A DNA stretch of 64,000 nucleotides, taken from Bimuria novae-zelandiae CBS 107.79. Lineage: Eukaryota; Ascomycota; Dothideomycetes; Pleosporales; Didymosphaeriaceae. Location of the stretch: positions 203,086 through 267,085 of the forward strand of contig ML976657.1 in NCBI GenBank assembly GCA_010015655.1. Direction: 5' to 3'. Below the pieces are notes generated by a model, which made no database searches, had not been told where the DNA came from, and was given only the letters and a program-made list of their open reading frames with translations. Shown here one piece after another: positions 59,317-64,000 of the stretch. A program made the translations under genes and the position numbers. The first letter of the stretch is position 1, and each line of letters starts with the position of its first letter.

Positions 59317-62300
59317 ATGGCCCTATCGACCCTTAGAGATCCTACAGTAATCCTAACTAACTACACGAACTACACACCGTAGCTAAACTAGCTAAAAATA
59401 AAATCCTAATTCCTAAAGGTCTGGAACATTATTAACCCAGCGCTAATAGATAAACTAAGACAGAAACCCGCAATGCCGATACCTCCCGCAATAGGTAACT
59501 ACTAGCCAAGCACGGCGTATACGACTGCGAATCCGAATAATATGCTAATAATGCCCTTACATCTATCAACGGCAGGCGCGAAAGCATACAAAGACAATAG
59601 CGATTATTATAAAGGACAGCTAGAAATATACAAGATTATAGATCGCGAATACCAAGAGGAACAGGTTAGCCTAAACTAAGTAGTTACTATTATCTAATTA
59701 ATAGTTTCTGCGCATCTCCAGAATAACTACTACCTCTTAGATTAATTAATTAGGTAGTAGATTAATAACCTTATAATTATAGTTAGGGTAGACCTGTAAG
59801 ACGAATACAGACGATTAAGGGCAAGATACTAAGAAGCCCTTAAGCTAATAAGAATAGCTAGATTATAGGCTACATGGCTATCTAAGTACGATTATGTAGC
59901 TATAGAAGCAGAGACTAATCAGGTCCTAGAGCTTTAAAGGCTAGACTTAGTTAAAGAAGACTTTATAAAGGTAGTTATCTATGTCGCACCTATATAGGTA
60001 ACGACCTTTCAGTAATATAGAAGCAAGAATGCAGCTATCTTACGGAAGCATATAATAAAACTCTTCTAAGACTATATAATCCTGTAGCACCTAATCGAGG
60101 GCAAACAAAAGGGCGCTTTTACTACTATAGGTTTATCTCTCGCTAACGGTGGTAAATCCACCTAGGCTACAGACAGGGACGCCTCTCTTGTAGATAAAGC
60201 AGTAATATTAAAATATTAGGGTAGACCTCGTAAAAAACGAAATAATAGTTAACGTACTAGAGCTAAGCGGTCCGCGATTACAGACAATAAGCTAGCGACA
60301 GCTAGTGGCCTTAAGTGCCCTACTTGTAAATAACGCTATAGTCTACAAGACTGCTTCTACGCTTTCCCAGACAAACAACCAGAATAGTTCAGGCCAAAGC
60401 CAAGCATAGTTACCCTAATTAAGTTTAGGCTAGAGAATAACCCTGCGCTTTAAGAAAGCCTAAGGATAACAAAGAGGGCTAGATTACAGACACCTATAAT
60501 TAAATTATCGTATACTCCTACTCTAACTCAAATTACTAAGGCTAATAATAAGTAACTAGATAGACGTAAGATTACTAAAATCCTAGCAAGCTTTAACGCC
60601 GTATCTTTCCACACTAAATTAAACATATACCTATTGCGATACTTAGCTATACTTAATTTAGGCACAACCTGCTATGTCTTTAACAATATTAATCGCTTTA
60701 TCTCATACCGGCCACCGGCGCCAGGAGACTTCATATAGGTAAGGAATACATAAATATAGATTAAAGAATATAAAAGCGTCTATCTTAACATACAGAGTGC
60801 AAGCGGCAATTAAACAATATAGCTAGATAATATAGCCTATTACCCTAATTTGCTCTGCAACCTTATATCGTTCCGATTACTCTAAAGGCAAGGCCTTTAG
60901 TAGGACATAAGGGCAGACCTAATAACTTTAAAGAGAAGAGATAATACTGTGCTAGTAAAACTCTAAGAATTATATAAATAATAGGTGTTAGAACATAGAA
61001 TAAGGCTAGTAGGTAGTATTCCTACTAATACTACGCACGCCACTCACAAGACCAACACACGCACTAAATAAAGACTATAGAAGGCAAACGCATAGACCTA
61101 GCACTAGCGATTAGGCTATCTAGGCCCTTAGGCCCTTAAACACCTCGTGTAGTAATCTAAGGGGGTAAGGATTAAAAGTCTCCTTACGGTAAAATGTAAC
61201 GCCTGCGGCAAAGCAAAACTAAAATAGCAAATACGCCGGCAAGCCAGGGAGCGAACTAAAGGCCCTGGCGAGCGAGTCGCAATAGACTTTCACGACTATA
61301 AAGCAGACAGCTTAACAAGAGAGAAGAGCTAAATACTAATTACTAATTAATTCTCCGGCTTCGCATAGGACTTTTACTTTAAGGATAACCGCCTAGCACG
61401 GTTAATTATTAAATTACTTAGCACTTTTATACGGTTCATAAAAGTATAATACAACGTTATAGTAAAAGTAATTAAATCTAATAACGAGATCTTCTTTATT
61501 AAGACTAATATTAAGAAGTGGTGCGCGGCGCAAGGTATTAAGATTAAATCTTTAGTACTAGATACTTAAGCATAAAATAAAGGAGCAGAACGCTTAAGGG
61601 GTATAATTAAGGAGAAAGCGCGCGTAATATAACTTAACTTTAATCTACTATAGTAGATATAGCCTAAGATCACGCAAGCCGCAGTCTACCTATATAATTA
61701 AACGCTAAACTACACTAACTAATAGCGATCTCTATATAAAGTGTTCTTTATAACAGTAGCCTTTTAGAATGGCATTGTTACCCAACTAAAGAAGTCTAAT
61801 TAAGCTCACCTAAAAGCATATGGCTGTAAAGCGTTTACGATAATTAACGACATAAAACGTAATAAAAGCAGGCTTTAGAGGCTTAACCCTAAAGTATAAA
61901 TTGGCTACCTTGTTAGCTACAGATTAACTAATATCTAGAGAATATGGATTCCCTCTTTAGCAAAGACGATTAGTACTTACGATGTAATATTCGATAAGGA
62001 TACTATGTTCTTAGGCAAAACTAAAGACCTAATAGATAACCTTATGCACAGTATATTAGAAGAAATAGCAGCCTAGGTGTAATTAGTAGAGTTACCTCCC
62101 TTACCTTAACAAGAGCATGCCACTGAGTCCTTCTTTGAGGATGAGACAATTAGTGAAGCGCCAGAGGAAGAGGCTCCTAAGTGCAGGCAAGATAGGAGAG
62201 CTAGGTACAAATATCTAACGCCTCTATTAACGCCGCCACTAGTAACACTCCTTGCACAACTAATGGCAGGAGACAATTAAGCTATACTACTATAAATAGT

Positions 62301-64000
62301 GCAAACAGGACAGTTGCAAACAAGCCTATAGGCCGCAGCCTTTATGGCAGGCACTAAAGCTAGCAGCAGCGGCAAATACAAAGGCAAGACTCTTAATAAG
62401 GCGCAGCTTTGACAAATAATTACATTAGGCAAGAAGCCACATCGAAGTGTGCTTCTAAAGCCACCCACATGCTAAAGCAAGCTCGAAGATCACCCTCTTT
62501 ATAATATATAGAAGGAAGCAGAACGATCCTATCTATAAAGCCGTAAGGAAATAAAGTCTTAGAGCGAGGTTGCAGTAGCTCTAGTAAAGATAGTAGGCTA
62601 TTAAATCCTCGACTGCATGTGGGTATATACCTATAAATTTAACAAACACTATTAATTGCAGAAATGCAAAGCAAGGCTAGTGGTGCGAGGTAATTAATAG
62701 CGGCACCTTACCTCGTAAGAAACCTACGCCGCAACACTTATAGGATAATTATTCTACATACTTATAGCAATTATAGCTCGTATTAACTTAGAGCTTATCT
62801 AACACGACGTTACCAACGCGTTTGTCCATGCAAAGCTGGACAGAAAAATCTACATGAGAATGCCTCGCGGCTACTCGCGAGCAGGCACAGTCCTTAAACT
62901 ACACAAAGCACTATATAGACTACGCATATCTCTACTGCTCTAGTAAAGAGAGTTTACATTAACGCTCCGTAATATTAGCTTTAAAAATAGTGCCCCACGA
63001 GCCATGCTGCCTTATCAAAGACAGTATTATTATATTCTTCTATGTAGATAATCTTATTATCGCCTATTAGAAGAATCACGAGCCTGCAGTAAAAGTAGCT
63101 ATTAAAGAGATAAGAACTAAATTTACCCTTACTAGCGGGAAAGACCTGTAATAGTTTCTAGGAATTAAAATTATTAGGGACTACTTAAACAAAAAGATCT
63201 GGCTTTTATAAGCATTATACGTCGACAAAATATCGCGCCTTATTAATTACTATAAGATTCGCCACAATACCCTGATAGGTTTAATCGAATTACTCCCAAG
63301 AATAGGACTAGCTAGTAAGGGTAAGATTAATTAATACTAGCGTAAAGTTAGATTAATTCTCTATGCTACAGTTATAACTTAACTAAATATCACCTTTATA
63401 AGCTTTAGATTATCACGATTCTTATCTAACCTAAGTAAAGAGCACTAAGTAGCTGCTAACCAAGTTCTCCTCTATCTTACTAATACTAAATTACTAGGTC
63501 TTTAGCTTAGGGGTGTAGATACTCTAGAAGTAGCAAGCGACGCATCCTTTACTAATAATACACTTAATCGCAAGAGTTTACAAGGATACGTTATTAAATT
63601 ATTTAGCGGCCTAATTGCCTGGAAAGCAAGCAAGCAAGATATAGTTACTATATTAATAATAGAGGCCAAACTTCTAGCGCTTTTATAAGTAGCTAAGGAG
63701 GCTATCTTCACTTTACGATTACTCCAAGAGCTCTAGATTGCTATAAGCAATTACCTAATCACAATTAACTATAATAATTAATAAACTATTCGCCTAATTA
63801 CTAAAGAGATCGCAAAGCTGCAGACCAAGCTCTGCTATGTAGATATCTATAATCACTAGCTAAGACAAGAAGTCACACTTGGGAAAATTAAGGTAGACTA
63901 TTAACGCTCAGAGGACATGGTTGCAGATAAACTTATAAAGGCCCTACTAGTAAATAAATAGAGCAAGTTTCTAAATAAGCTAGGACTTAAAGATATATTA
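59317..64000 (+). mobile_element. RIP-eroded Ty1/copia retrotransposon, truncated by the window end
   Basis: Starting at ATG 59317 (MALSTLRDPTVILTNYTNYT) the plus strand translates, through many stops, to copia polyprotein domains in order: gag; a zinc-knuckle remnant near 60320 (KCPTCK, DCFYAF); protease near 60655 (LNLGTTCYVFNN, where the catalytic Asp of D-S/T-G reads as Asn); integrase about 61200-61900 (VAIDFHDYKAD, VIKSNNEIFF); reverse transcriptase about 62570-63250 (AFVHAKLDRKIYMRMPRGYS, LHKALYRLR); and RNase H from about 63530 (SLQGYVIKLFSGLIAWKASK, KLQTKLCYVDIYNH). The integrase-before-RT order identifies copia. Stops are at former Gln codons. Non-functional. Confidence 0.88.

Noticed and set aside
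1..64000. tRNA, rRNA genes or CRISPR arrays
   Set aside because: I saw no convincing A/B box pairs with cloverleaf potential, no rRNA sequence, and no regularly spaced repeats. A tRNAscan-type search would be needed to exclude tRNAs.

Overview
This is a nuclear stretch from a filamentous ascomycete (Pezizomycotina), most likely a Dothideomycete. The evidence is short 45-140 bp spliceosomal introns with clear branch sites, a frequency clock gene, GH81 and GH128 wall glucanases, an FLC/TRP-like channel, and transposons eroded by C-to-T changes in CpA context (the repeat-induced point mutation, RIP, signature). No species assignment is possible from the window alone.

Layout. Positions 1-7915 are an AT-rich block of dead transposons: the 3' part of a Ty3/gypsy pol (plus strand), a gypsy element on the minus strand with a recognisable LTR, and a complete but dead Fot1/pogo element with perfect 41-bp inverted ends and TA target duplications. 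The change to normal composition near 7915 is abrupt. Positions 8629-31775 hold cmr1 and coq9 (divergent), the clock gene frq, two decayed genes (carboxylesterase, F-box-like/2EXR-type), a coiled-coil/zinc-motif protein, aur1 (IPC synthase) and a GH81 glucanase. A 222-bp MITE follows, then a GH15-type glycosidase pseudogene. Next come an FLC-family TRP-like protein, a GH128 glucanase, rpl28, sec24, aps2 (AP-2 sigma, five short exons), an AT-rich island at 49340-50010, an ammonium permease with four GATA motifs upstream, and a Cys-motif protein with an apparent frameshift. A second MITE (58267-58516) is followed by an RIP-eroded Ty1/copia element that runs off the right end.

The live genes are mostly housekeeping or broadly conserved: DNA-damage/chromatin (Cmr1), ubiquinone synthesis (Coq9), circadian timing (FRQ), sphingolipid synthesis (Aur1), cell-wall glucan turnover (GH81, GH128), vesicle transport (Sec24, AP-2 sigma), translation (uL15), nitrogen uptake (Mep) and flavin/Ca2+-related membrane function (FLC). 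They do not form one pathway or a secondary-metabolite cluster.

The observations most worth checking are: candidate GATN light-response elements both upstream of frq and downstream of it (antisense side); a 73-bp-period duplication upstream of 22125 that encodes the same 16-residue peptide twice with mostly silent differences; three degraded single-copy-looking genes whose nonsense codons fit CpA-to-TpA change; conversion of all three catalytic Asp codons of the Fot1-like transposase to Asn; a possible GC-AG intron in coq9; and two MITE families with long, nearly perfect inverted ends.
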